From an uncultured Chloroflexales bacterium (GTDB lineage: Bacteria > Chloroflexota > Chloroflexia > Chloroflexales > Chloroflexaceae), in the NCBI GenBank assembly GCA_937967405.1, contig CALCJV010000004.1:1-56499 (forward strand): a stretch of 56,499 bases of DNA, given 5' to 3'. How positions within the stretch are numbered: position 1 is the first letter of the stretch; each line of letters starts with the position of its first letter. The translations under genes were made by a program, and so were the position numbers. Below are positions 6,497 through 13,775 of the stretch, one piece after another. Below the pieces are notes generated by a model that was given only the letters and a program-made list of their open reading frames with translations, was not told the origin of the DNA and made no database searches.

Positions 6497-8785
6497 TTAG
6501 TTGAGTTCCAAAACGTGGTGCAGCATATCCAGCACCTTTTGCTCATCCGCATTCGGCTCGCCCAACAGGACGATCTGCTTGGCCAGCTCCAGCGCATCAC
6601 GCCGATCCTGCTCAGTGGGCAGCAGCTTCGTCAATGCCCGCACTGCTGGATCGTAGTTCAGGTGCAGGATGTAGAACTGCTCAAAATTGCGTTGACGCAA
6701 TTCGGCGTAGGAAACTTCGCTTAGGCGCGGGTGGTTCTGGGTCACCTCGCGCAAGCGGATGAAGGCTTGCGGCTCTACGTCACGGTCGGCACGGGAGAGC
6801 AGCATAAAGATGCGGGCAAAGCCTTCGACAAAGCCGCCCGTTTCAGTCATTGCCACAAGGCGGGCGTTCTCCGCATCAATGCGGGCTTGCACTTCGGGAT
6901 CGTGTTCCACCTTGCGGGTGGTGAAGGGTTCGGGCAGAATGCCGCCCAGTCCAGTCGGCCCATAGATAGATTTGAACATCACTTCCATCGAGGTATCACG
7001 CACAGCGGTGTAAGCATCGAGGATCGTCTTGATCTGGTCTGAGTAGACTTCCTGCATCTGCCAGTAGGGATTGGCTTTGTCTACTGGACGGCGACTCTCG
7101 CGAGCCATTTCAGCCCACAGAGCGACGGGCCACATAAACGGATTCTTATCCGAGAAGATGTAATGCTGAAGCCGATTGGGGTGCATCTCGCGGCGGAGTG
7201 CTGCCATTTGCGGGGTCGTCATTAGGCGCACGAAGGGGCTGAAAAACAGCTTGTAGTTGAGCTTATTCAGCTTGGAGATGGTCGAAACGGCGGGGAACAG
7301 CTCTTCGTCTTCGCGGGTATCGTCCATCTTGCGGATGTCATCCAGTGACCGCTCCTCAAAGCGAATGTCGTAGCGCAGGTTGGTCACTTCGTCGGGGGGG
7401 GCATCGGGAGCCTTGTCCTCGATGATCATTTCGTACAAGCCCGGCGGCAAGGCCTCGATGAAGTCCAGTGTACTAAACATCGAGGCATATTCACGTTGGG
7501 CTACCTTGCCGGAGACGAAGATGCCCAAGTGCCCGATGTTTTTATGCACCGTGTAGACAATCACTTGGCGGTCATCGAGAATATCCTGATCACTCTTGTA
7601 CACATCCAGCAGCCAGTTCAAAGCCTGCTGCGGCGGGGTAATGTTGTCGCCGTGCGAGGCAAAGATCACAATCGGCGCAGTGATGTCACGCAGGCTGACG
7701 GTGCGGCCATTCTCGAATTGCAGCTGGGCTGCTTCGAGCTTGTTGGAGACAAACAGGTTGTTGACGATAAACTCCATCTCGTCGCGGGTCATAAAGAAGA
7801 AGCCCTGCCACCACTTCTCAAATTCGAGGTAACGCGCTGGCTCGGTGTCAATATTGGCATAGACGTTGTACTGCTTGCTCCAGAGGGTGTTGGTGGGATT
7901 GAGATTTTCAAAGTTAGCCACCAGATTAGCACCATCGAAGATGCCATCACCCAGATCGGAGGCATACGATGCGGCCCACGAGCCGCCATTCAAACCACCG
8001 AGATAGCGCATCGGGTCTTTACCCTCTTTGCCGCCCCAGTAGGAGAGCGGCGCACCGTTCATAATGATCGGGCCCATCAAGTCCGGCTCCAATGAGGCGA
8101 GCATGGCCACCGCCCACCCAGCTTGGCAGTTGCCAATCACCACCGGCTTGGGGGCATCGGGGTGGCGCCGCTTCACCTCACGCAAGAACTCGGCTTCAGC
8201 AAAGGTGACATATTCGAGCTTCTGGCCCGGTTCGGGGAAGGGGCGGAAACCGACGAAATAGACCGGATGCCCATTGCCCAACGCAATGCCGATCTGCGAC
8301 GATTCCTTGAAGCCGCCGATGCCGGGGCCATGGCCAGCGCGAGGATCTATGATGACATAGGGCCGTTTGGTCGGATCAATTTCCTGCCCTTCGGCGGGGA
8401 TGATCCGCAACATGAAGTAGTTGCAGGGGTACTTCAGGTCTTTGCCATCCATGATCTTCTCGTACTCGAACACCAGCACGGGCGGCTGGTCGGCGGCAAC
8501 GTGTTCGAAGAACTGGTTTCCACGCTGGCGCAGCACGTCGTAGAACATTACCGTGCGCTGTGTAGCATCAATGTAGTAATCCCAGAACTCGCGCATGAGA
8601 TTAAAAAAAGGTAGTGCCATCATCGGGCGACTACCTTGCGAAGGTTCGGCTTGGGGCACTACCGTAGGTGCTTGCGTACCGTTGGTGCTGCCAGTGAGCG
8701 GTGCCGTAGCACCATTGGTGGGAGGGGCGGACGGGACGGGCGATTGCATCGTCTGGGTGATCGCTTCAGTGGGTGGGGTTGCCAT
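6497..8785 (-). CDS. DUF3141 protein, PHA-synthase-like alpha/beta hydrolase
   Basis: A 762-residue protein. A low-complexity Ala/Pro/Thr N-terminus (1-50) is followed by an alpha/beta-hydrolase domain related to poly(3-hydroxyalkanoate) synthases. The lipase-box equivalent is VIGNCQAG with Cys220 as likely nucleophile (PHA synthases use GxCxGG). Candidate acid and base are Asp380 (SHGDNITPP) and His419 (NIGHLGIF). The C-terminal 330 residues match the DUF3141 extension. No signal peptide is visible. Clustering with pta, ackA and fabI is a recurring arrangement in several phyla, phosphate-starvation inducible in Sinorhizobium. True PHA synthesis is not established, and no phaA or phaB is nearby. 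AAGGAG precedes the ATG. It is first in the operon, behind the Pho-like promoter. Confidence 0.82.
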   Translation of the reverse strand: MATPPTEAITQTMQSPVPSAPPTNGATAPLTGSTNGTQAPTVVPQAEPSQGSRPMMALPFFNLMREFWDYYIDATQRTVMFYDVLRQRGNQFFEHVAADQPPVLVFEYEKIMDGKDLKYPCNYFMLRIIPAEGQEIDPTKRPYVIIDPRAGHGPGIGGFKESSQIGIALGNGHPVYFVGFRPFPEPGQKLEYVTFAEAEFLREVKRRHPDAPKPVVIGNCQAGWAVAMLASLEPDLMGPIIMNGAPLSYWGGKEGKDPMRYLGGLNGGSWAASYASDLGDGIFDGANLVANFENLNPTNTLWSKQYNVYANIDTEPARYLEFEKWWQGFFFMTRDEMEFIVNNLFVSNKLEAAQLQFENGRTVSLRDITAPIVIFASHGDNITPPQQALNWLLDVYKSDQDILDDRQVIVYTVHKNIGHLGIFVSGKVAQREYASMFSTLDFIEALPPGLYEMIIEDKAPDAPPDEVTNLRYDIRFEERSLDDIRKMDDTREDEELFPAVSTISKLNKLNYKLFFSPFVRLMTTPQMAALRREMHPNRLQHYIFSDKNPFMWPVALWAEMARESRRPVDKANPYWQMQEVYSDQIKTILDAYTAVRDTSMEVMFKSIYGPTGLGGILPEPFTTRKVEHDPEVQARIDAENARLVAMTETGGFVEGFARIFMLLSRADRDVEPQAFIRLREVTQNHPRLSEVSYAELRQRNFEQFYILHLNYDPAVRALTKLLPTEQDRRDALELAKQIVLLGEPNADEQKVLDMLHHVLELN

Positions 8786-9032
8786 ATCACTGCTCCTTGT
8801 TGTCTAGACCAATAAGGGTGTTCTTCCGTTGTTCCGTTGTTCGATTGACCGCTAGTGACTGCCGACCGTGATCCGTTCAAGCACCAGAGCTTGCGGGGTG
8901 TAGCATACCGTAGCCACACCAAATGAGAGCACAACAAGCCGGTGCGGAGGGACATTCAGCGTCCACGCAATTCATTCAGTTGTTGGCTTACAACACACTA
9001 TGATCCTAGTCTACTTTACCATGCAATCATGC

Positions 9033-9080
9033 TCTTATAGTACGGACATGGAGTTACATTTGAGTTACACTTGAGTTACA
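9033..9080 (-). promoter_or_regulatory. Pho-box-like activator site and -10 upstream of the DUF3141 operon
   Basis: On the minus strand TGTAACTC occurs three times at exactly 11-bp spacing (9080-9073, 9069-9062, 9058-9051). Eleven bases after the last copy comes TATAAG (9039-9034), a -10 element; no -35 hexamer is seen. Direct repeats in helical phase in place of a -35 are the layout of PhoB/PhoP-type activated promoters (TGTCA-type repeats in E. coli, TTAACA-type in Bacillus). Transcription would start near 9028 and leave a leader of about 240 nt before the DUF3141 gene. The rest of the gap (8786-9030) shows nothing further except short TTCCGTTG repeats near 8823. Confidence 0.6.
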
Positions 9081-9103
9081 AGGTCGGCAGTAGAATCATC
9101 CCT

Positions 9104-9778
9104 TCACTCCGCCGCGTCGAAAGCGGGCAGAGGTTCGCCACTGGGCTGCCCGTCGGGGTCGAGACGAGCCAGCTGCTGCATCAAGCGTTGCTGGCGCAGG
9201 GCAGTCGTCACATCGCCGCGAGTGCGCTCTAGCACCGCTCGCAGGGCATCAGTGGTGCGGCGCAGGCCATTGGTCACCGCGTCCGGATAATCTACCGTGA
9301 TGAGCAGGCTATACACCTCGTCCATAATCGCTAGGAGCCGCTCACTCTGGGCGAGGTCGTCGCGGCGTAGGCGATCAAGGATGGCCCGGCGCAGTTCGCT
9401 GGCCGCTTCGGCGAGACCGTTCAGGTAGGCGGCTGGATCAACACCGAGCGCATCGGCGGTGGGCGCAGGCTGATCGGTGAGAAAGGCATAGACAAGTGCC
9501 GCCTCAGCATACTCCTTGAGGGCATCTTGCAGGTAGCCCGCGCTCATCAGCAAGGGCTGATCGGCAACCGCAGCGCGTAGCTCGCTGGCTGCCATTCGCG
9601 CTTCGCCCAGCAGTGTGGCGGCGTGCCCATATTCGCCCCGATGGGCCGCACGGATGGTGCGGGCACACTGCTGGATCAGGCTGCGCGAAATCTGTAGGGC
9701 ATGTTCACGGGCGGTATGAATTGTATCCAATCGAGTTATGCACAAATTGACCATTTGTTCTATGTGCAAGTGTACCAA
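9104..9778 (-). CDS. Translin family protein
   Basis: An all-helical protein of up to 224 residues that matches the prokaryotic translin pattern: AREHALQISRSLIQQCARTIRAAH, then GYLQDALKEYAEAALVYAFL, then LGVDPAAYLNGLAEAASELRR and TVDYPDAVTNGLRRTTDALR. Each conserved block is visible and in order. Eukaryotic translin/TRAX binds and cleaves small RNAs; the role of bacterial homologues is not established. The acidic residues of TRAX catalysis cannot be assigned with confidence by eye. The start is uncertain: TTG at 9778 has a G-rich stretch about 9 nt upstream, while ATG at 9754 has no clear ribosome site. It is divergent from the PIG-L gene across a 53-bp region. Confidence 0.75.
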   Translation of the reverse strand: MVHLHIEQMVNLCITRLDTIHTAREHALQISRSLIQQCARTIRAAHRGEYGHAATLLGEARMAASELRAAVADQPLLMSAGYLQDALKEYAEAALVYAFLTDQPAPTADALGVDPAAYLNGLAEAASELRRAILDRLRRDDLAQSERLLAIMDEVYSLLITVDYPDAVTNGLRRTTDALRAVLERTRGDVTTALRQQRLMQQLARLDPDGQPSGEPLPAFDAAE

Positions 9779-9810
9779 TTTTGATTGCCCCCCCTAGACA
9801 GAACTACACG

Positions 9811-9819
9811 TGGTATAGT
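9811..9819 (+). promoter_or_regulatory. Extended -10 promoter of the PIG-L gene
   Basis: TGGTATAGT (9811-9819) is an extended -10. The expected start site is near 9826, only about 6 nt before the ATG at 9832, so the mRNA would be nearly leaderless. No Shine-Dalgarno sequence is seen before the ATG. Confidence 0.45.
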
Positions 9820-9831
9820 AGACTATAGGAC

Positions 9832-10557
9832 ATGATACAACAAAACGCACAGGAGTATATTGTTCCGAAGCGTGTGCTGGTGGTGGCCGCCCACCCCGAT
9901 GACATTGATTTTGGGGTGGCGGGAAGTGTGGCACGGTGGGTGCAAGAAGGGGCCCATGTCACCTATTGCATCGTTACCGATGGGCAGGCGGGCAGCAATG
10001 CCCCTAACGTGGATTTGAAACAATTGGTGCAGACCAGAGCCGCTGAGCAACGGGCGGCGGCGGCCGCAGTAGGCGTAACGGATGTGCGCTTTCTAGGCTA
10101 CCGCGATGGAACCTTGCAACCGACGCTGGAACTGCGCCGTGACCTGACCCGTCTGATCCGCGAGGTGCGCCCAGATCGGGTAGTCTGCCAAGACCCGACA
10201 GCCGTCTTTGTGCATAGCGGCTATATCAATCATCCCGATCATCGGGCGGCCGGCGAAGCAACCGTGTATGCGGTGTTCCCCAGTGCAGAAACCCGCCCGA
10301 TCTTCCCAGAGCTGCTGGCCGAAGGCTACGAACCCCATCACGTAGACGAACTGTATCTGAACCTGACGTTGCAGCCGGATACCTTTGTGGATATATCGGC
10401 TACGATTGAGCGGAAACTGGCCGCATTGCTGTGCCACGTCTCGCAAAACGTTGCCGAAGCCGCCGAGTGGCTGCGCGAGCGCAACGCTGAAGCCGGGCTA
10501 CCATTGGGGTATGCTTATGCCGAAGCCTTCCGCGTGTTGCGTTTTGTGCGCGAATAG
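9832..10557 (+). CDS. PIG-L family deacetylase
   Basis: A 241-residue LmbE/PIG-L metal-dependent deacetylase. The zinc-binding motif AAHPDDIDFG is at residues 15-24, followed by CIVTDGQAGS, and the second metal-ligand region is NHPDHRAAG. The family removes N-acetyl groups from glucosamine-type substrates (GlcNAc-malate in bacillithiol synthesis, GlcNAc-inositol in mycothiol synthesis, and various glycans). No other thiol-synthesis gene is nearby, so the substrate cannot be assigned. No signal peptide, so cytoplasmic. It is divergent from the translin gene and followed by a 680-bp gap. Confidence 0.88.
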   Translation: MIQQNAQEYIVPKRVLVVAAHPDDIDFGVAGSVARWVQEGAHVTYCIVTDGQAGSNAPNVDLKQLVQTRAAEQRAAAAAVGVTDVRFLGYRDGTLQPTLELRRDLTRLIREVRPDRVVCQDPTAVFVHSGYINHPDHRAAGEATVYAVFPSAETRPIFPELLAEGYEPHHVDELYLNLTLQPDTFVDISATIERKLAALLCHVSQNVAEAAEWLRERNAEAGLPLGYAYAEAFRVLRFVRE

Positions 10558-11238
10558 GAGTAGATGAAACAGCTTGTTGGGCGAGTTCGCGGGTTGGTCC
10601 CCCGCACGCTCCCACTGTTTCGCAGATCGCTCCCTTCGCAATCCGTGTTGACGTGTACCGGTGCGGTACGCGATTACCGTTGTCGGATGCTGACGTGCGG
10701 ACGTGCGCCAATGCAGACTGCTGCATGCATGGTCACATAGGCAGCTTGAGGTAGTTGCTCAGGCCTGGGATGGAAGCAACGCCCATCAAGTCCCTGCCGT
10801 TGGACTCAGACGGTAAGTTCCCAGGACGGGTGCTGGTAATTGGCCTTCCAGCGTTCGCCCTTGAATGGTTCTCCTCGCTGTTGTTTGGCTAGACAGCGTT
10901 GGCTCAGGCACAGTGCCGTGAGCCGCTGGCTGATTGGGCTGGTAGTGGGAGCTTATATCCTTGAAGGCTAAGGCAAAGGAGTAAACGCAACAGACCCGCA
11001 AAGATAATGGAACTGAGCGCGTATACACATCCCAATTTGGTGGGGGACTGTATGCAAGCGGACAGCCGGAATCTCATTGGTCCACCGAGCGTCGTTTCTT
11101 TTGTTGATCAGCCCGTCCGATTGTCACTGACAGAGGGCAGGAACCCTCGCGCAGCAGGAGCGTGCAACGTAGCACGATGGTAGGTGGGATACCCTGTTGC
11201 TCCGGCGCGATGATCGGACCCAGATGAAAAGAGGATAT
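10558..11238 (+). other. 680-bp intergenic region with several hairpins, no recognised gene
   Basis: No convincing protein gene was found. Just after the PIG-L stop, GAAACAG (10565-10571) pairs with CTGTTTC (10616-10622) around an inner GC-rich stem, possibly a terminator. GTACC/GGTAC (10655-10669) is an inverted repeat next to a weak TTGACG (10648-10653). Three further hairpins occupy 10740-10928. The remainder (10930-11238) is the leader of the aminotransferase gene and shows no known riboswitch motif that I can recognise. A 58-codon frame at 10564-10740 has AGGAG only 3 nt upstream and was not called. Confidence 0.5.
10740..10928 (+). ncRNA. Candidate structured RNA (unidentified)
   Basis: Three consecutive hairpins can be drawn by hand. 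The first (10740-10798) has nested helices GGCAG/CTGCC, CTTGA/TCAAG and GTTGCT/AGCAAC, separated by internal loops. The second (10832-10852) is GCTGG/CCAGC, with a possible outer extension. The third (10895-10928) is CAGC, GGCTCA and GGCA pairing with TGCC, TGAGCC and GCTG. This density is unlike ordinary spacer. The first hairpin contains an AGGCC...GGAAGCA tract loosely like SRP RNA domain IV, but the lower helix does not fit. It could also be a long 5' leader element of the aminotransferase gene. The strand is assumed from the downstream gene. Confidence 0.3.
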
Positions 11239-12690
11239 ATGAGTACCCTATCTTCCACTCAGCAGCACGCGCTGGCTGAACATGTTTGGTTACACTTTTC
11301 GCAGATGGCGAAATTTCAACGCCCCGACGCACGCCCGCGTGTCCTCGTGCGCGGCGAAGGCTCCCACGTATGGGATCAAGACGGCAATGAATATATTGAT
11401 GCACTGGCTGGCTTGTTTACGGTGAATGCCGGCTATGGGCGCACTGAGATCGTCGAGGCCATGGCTGCCCAGCTGCACCAGATTGGCTACGTCAGCCCCT
11501 TCAGCTTCCCCAGCCTGCCCGTGATTGATCTGGCCGCTAAGCTGGCCACGATTGCCCCTACCGGCGCAGGCTCGCGCAGCTTCTTCGTGAATAGCGGCAG
11601 CGAGGCCGTCGAGACGGCCTTGAAGATGGCTAAAGCCTACCATGTGCGCCGTGGCGAACCGCAGCGCACCAAAGTGATCGCTCGCCGCGTCGCCTATCAC
11701 GGCACGACGATGGGCGCACTGTCAGTCAATGGCGTTACGCCCTACCGCACCGGCTTTGGGCCGCTTGTGCCGGGCGCACGTCACGTCCCGCCGCCCTACC
11801 GCTACCGCTGTGCATCCTGTATGCTGCAATCAGCGTGCAGCAACAAGTGTGCCAACGAGTTCGAGGCGATGATCGAGTTTGAAGACCCAGCCACCGTTGC
11901 CGCCGTGATTATGGAGCCGGTGCAGAATAGCGGCGGTGCGCTCGTCTCGCCGCCCGATTATCTCAAGCGTGTGCGCGAGATTTGCGATCACTACGGGATT
12001 GTGCTGATCCTTGATGAGGTGATTAACGGCTTCGGGCGGGTGGGCGGCTGGTTCGGCTCATCCGAGCTAGGCGTACAGCCCGACATCATCACCGTTGCCA
12101 AAGCGATCACCAACGGGTATGCACCGCTCGGTGCAGCCATTGCAGCGAAGCATATCGCGGATACCTTCTTGGGCGATGAAGCCGATATGTTCTTGCACGG
12201 GAGCACCTTCGGCGGGCACGTGGCCAGTGCCGCTGCGGCCCTTGCCAACATCAACATCATCGAGCGGGAAGGCTTACACGAGCGGGCGCGAGTCGTCGGC
12301 CCGCAGATCATGCAGAGCCTGCGCGAAACAATTGGCAGCCACCCCAATGTGGGCGATATTCGCGGCATGGGCATGTTCATTGCGATTGAGCTAGTCCGCG
12401 ACAGAGCCACCCGCGAGTCGTTGGCCGGCGAGGAGAACCTAATGTACTGGCTGAGTGATCAGTTGGTGCAGCGCGGCGTGCTATGCCGCTCAGATGACCG
12501 CATGGAGCCAGTAATCCAGATTGCCCCGCCCTTGAATATGCCGCAGGAAGATATTGATCAGGTGGTGCGGGTCATTGGCGAGGTGGTGCATATCCTAGGG
12601 CGCAAGCTCGGCTCCACGCCCCAGCAGCACAACGTTACGCGCATCCCGATCAGCCCAACCGCCGTCACCACGCTAGAGATTGCAGCATAA
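11239..12690 (+). CDS. Class III (pyridoxal-phosphate) aminotransferase
   Basis: A 483-residue fold-type I aminotransferase of the acetylornithine/omega-amino-acid group. It shows the cofactor phosphate region VNSGSEAVE (118-126), the PLP-stacking YHGTTMG (153-159), the Asp that binds the pyridine nitrogen in LILDEV (Asp259) and the Schiff-base lysine in ITVAKAITNGY (Lys288). It should move an amino group from an omega-amino acid or polyamine-type donor to pyruvate or 2-oxoglutarate; the exact donor is unknown. Residues 191-204 contain CxxCx5CxxxC, an insertion known from some class III enzymes. ATG 11239 is preceded by AGAGG; an in-frame start at 11197 lacks support. No pathway partners are adjacent. 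Confidence 0.88.
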   Translation: MSTLSSTQQHALAEHVWLHFSQMAKFQRPDARPRVLVRGEGSHVWDQDGNEYIDALAGLFTVNAGYGRTEIVEAMAAQLHQIGYVSPFSFPSLPVIDLAAKLATIAPTGAGSRSFFVNSGSEAVETALKMAKAYHVRRGEPQRTKVIARRVAYHGTTMGALSVNGVTPYRTGFGPLVPGARHVPPPYRYRCASCMLQSACSNKCANEFEAMIEFEDPATVAAVIMEPVQNSGGALVSPPDYLKRVREICDHYGIVLILDEVINGFGRVGGWFGSSELGVQPDIITVAKAITNGYAPLGAAIAAKHIADTFLGDEADMFLHGSTFGGHVASAAAALANINIIEREGLHERARVVGPQIMQSLRETIGSHPNVGDIRGMGMFIAIELVRDRATRESLAGEENLMYWLSDQLVQRGVLCRSDDRMEPVIQIAPPLNMPQEDIDQVVRVIGEVVHILGRKLGSTPQQHNVTRIPISPTAVTTLEIAA

Positions 12691-12711
12691 GGCCGAGTGA
12701 CCGGTGATCGC

Positions 12712-12741
12712 GGTGGTGCAGGGCTTCAGCCTTGCACCACC
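12712..12741 (+). terminator. Terminator-like hairpin after the aminotransferase
   Basis: GGTGGTGCA (12712-12720) pairs with TGCACCACC (12733-12741) and continues inward through GGGC/GCCT to a TTCA loop, a 13-bp stem with one G-T pair. It lies 21 bp after the stop. No T-run follows, as with several hairpins in this window. Confidence 0.5.
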
Positions 12742-12862
12742 ACATTGAACCCGTGAACGTCAAAGCGTTCTTGCGGAACTGTATCGCCCCATATCACCGA
12801 TACCCGCTACTCACCACCCCCCCCTCCACGCAGCACCACCGCGCAGCCGCCCCACCAATATG

Positions 12863-12878
12863 GTATGCTATAGCATAC
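12863..12878. promoter_or_regulatory. Perfect 16-bp palindrome in the regulator promoter
   Basis: GTATGCTATAGCATAC is fully self-complementary and sits 47 bp before the response-regulator ATG. It overlaps -10-like sequences (TATGCT, TATAGC), the typical position for an operator bound by a dimeric regulator. Confidence 0.45.
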
Positions 12879-12925
12879 GGCACAGTGCAGCCCACAGATG
12901 GGCCGGAACGGGAAGGATACAGCGC

Positions 12926-13603
12926 ATGCAACCACGCATTCTGGTGATCGAAGATGAAACCGAAATTGCCAACTATCTGCGGCGCGGGTTGGTGTTTGAG
13001 GGCTTTGAAGTGCAGATTGCCAACGATGGGCATGCGGGCTTGGCAGCAGCCCGCGAACACCCGCCCGATCTTGTCGTGCTCGATCTGATGCTGCCCGGCA
13101 TCGATGGACTGGAGGTAGCCCGCCGGTTACGCGCCGTCTCCGATGTGCCGATCATCATCCTCACTGCCCGCGATGCCGTGCCGGATCGAGTGGCTGGGCT
13201 AGAGAGCGGTGCAGATGATTACCTCGTCAAACCCTTCGCGTTTGCCGAACTGCTTGCCCGCATTCGGGTGCAGCTGCGCCGCCGCCAGAGCGAACGCCAG
13301 CCTGCCGTATTGCGCTATGCCACCCTGACGATGGATACGGCCGCCCGTGAGGTTCGCAACGGCGAACGGCGGGTAGAGTTGACTGCCCGCGAGTATGAGT
13401 TGCTGGAGCTATTTATGCGGAACCCGCAGCAAGTCCTCACCCGCGAAGTAATTTATGATCGGGTGTGGGGCTACGACTTCGGCGGTGAAAGCAATATTAT
13501 TGAGGTATATATTCGCTACCTACGCCAGAAGCTCGAAGCCAATGGCGAACCACGCTTGCTGCATACCGTGCGCGGCGTGGGCTACATCCTGCGCGAGGAG
13601 TAG
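12926..13603 (+). CDS. OmpR/PhoB-family response regulator
   Basis: A 225-residue two-domain regulator. The receiver has the acidic pocket (Glu9, Asp10), phospho-acceptor Asp53 (VVLDLMLP), Thr80 and Lys102 (VKPF). The C-terminal winged-helix domain shows the OmpR pattern ([35 protein letters not shown]). It should bind DNA direct repeats as a phosphorylated dimer. No histidine kinase gene is adjacent, so it is an orphan here and its signal is unknown. GGAAGGA lies 8 nt before the ATG; an upstream in-frame start at 12860 would overlap the palindrome and is rejected. This protein class is the one expected to bind the 11-bp-phased repeats at 9051-9080, but nothing shows that this regulator does so. 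Confidence 0.9.
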   Translation: MQPRILVIEDETEIANYLRRGLVFEGFEVQIANDGHAGLAAAREHPPDLVVLDLMLPGIDGLEVARRLRAVSDVPIIILTARDAVPDRVAGLESGADDYLVKPFAFAELLARIRVQLRRRQSERQPAVLRYATLTMDTAAREVRNGERRVELTAREYELLELFMRNPQQVLTREVIYDRVWGYDFGGESNIIEVYIRYLRQKLEANGEPRLLHTVRGVGYILREE

Positions 13604-13691
13604 CGGCGGCACAGCATGAGCCTAGCTGCCCACCGTTATCGTCCACATCGCCATACCTGTGGTAGACATCTAGCGCATCTATTCCTGTTTC

Positions 13692-13720
13692 TTGCGTTTT
13701 GCGATCAATCTGCGTATAAT
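13692..13720 (+). promoter_or_regulatory. Sigma-70-like promoter of the S1-domain gene
   Basis: TTGCGT (13692-13697), 17 bp, TATAAT (13715-13720): a strong match with ideal spacing, 56 bp before the start codon. Confidence 0.7.
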
Positions 13721-13775
13721 ATTGTAGCAAGACCAGAAACAAGAATGCTCCCGCCCTTTCAGTATCAGGCGATGC

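Noticed and set aside
10564..10740. A 58-codon ORF starting MKQLVGRVRGLV after the PIG-L gene
   Set aside because: AGGAG is only 3 nt before the ATG, the frame lies across a strong hairpin, and the encoded sequence is low-quality basic sequence without a domain.
10754..10780. Signal recognition particle RNA, because of AGGCC...GGAAGCA
   Set aside because: The symmetric-loop bases resemble domain IV, but the apical loop is not a GGAA-type tetraloop, the lower helix required for SRP RNA does not form, and the flanks pair instead as a canonical GTTGCT/AGCAAC helix.
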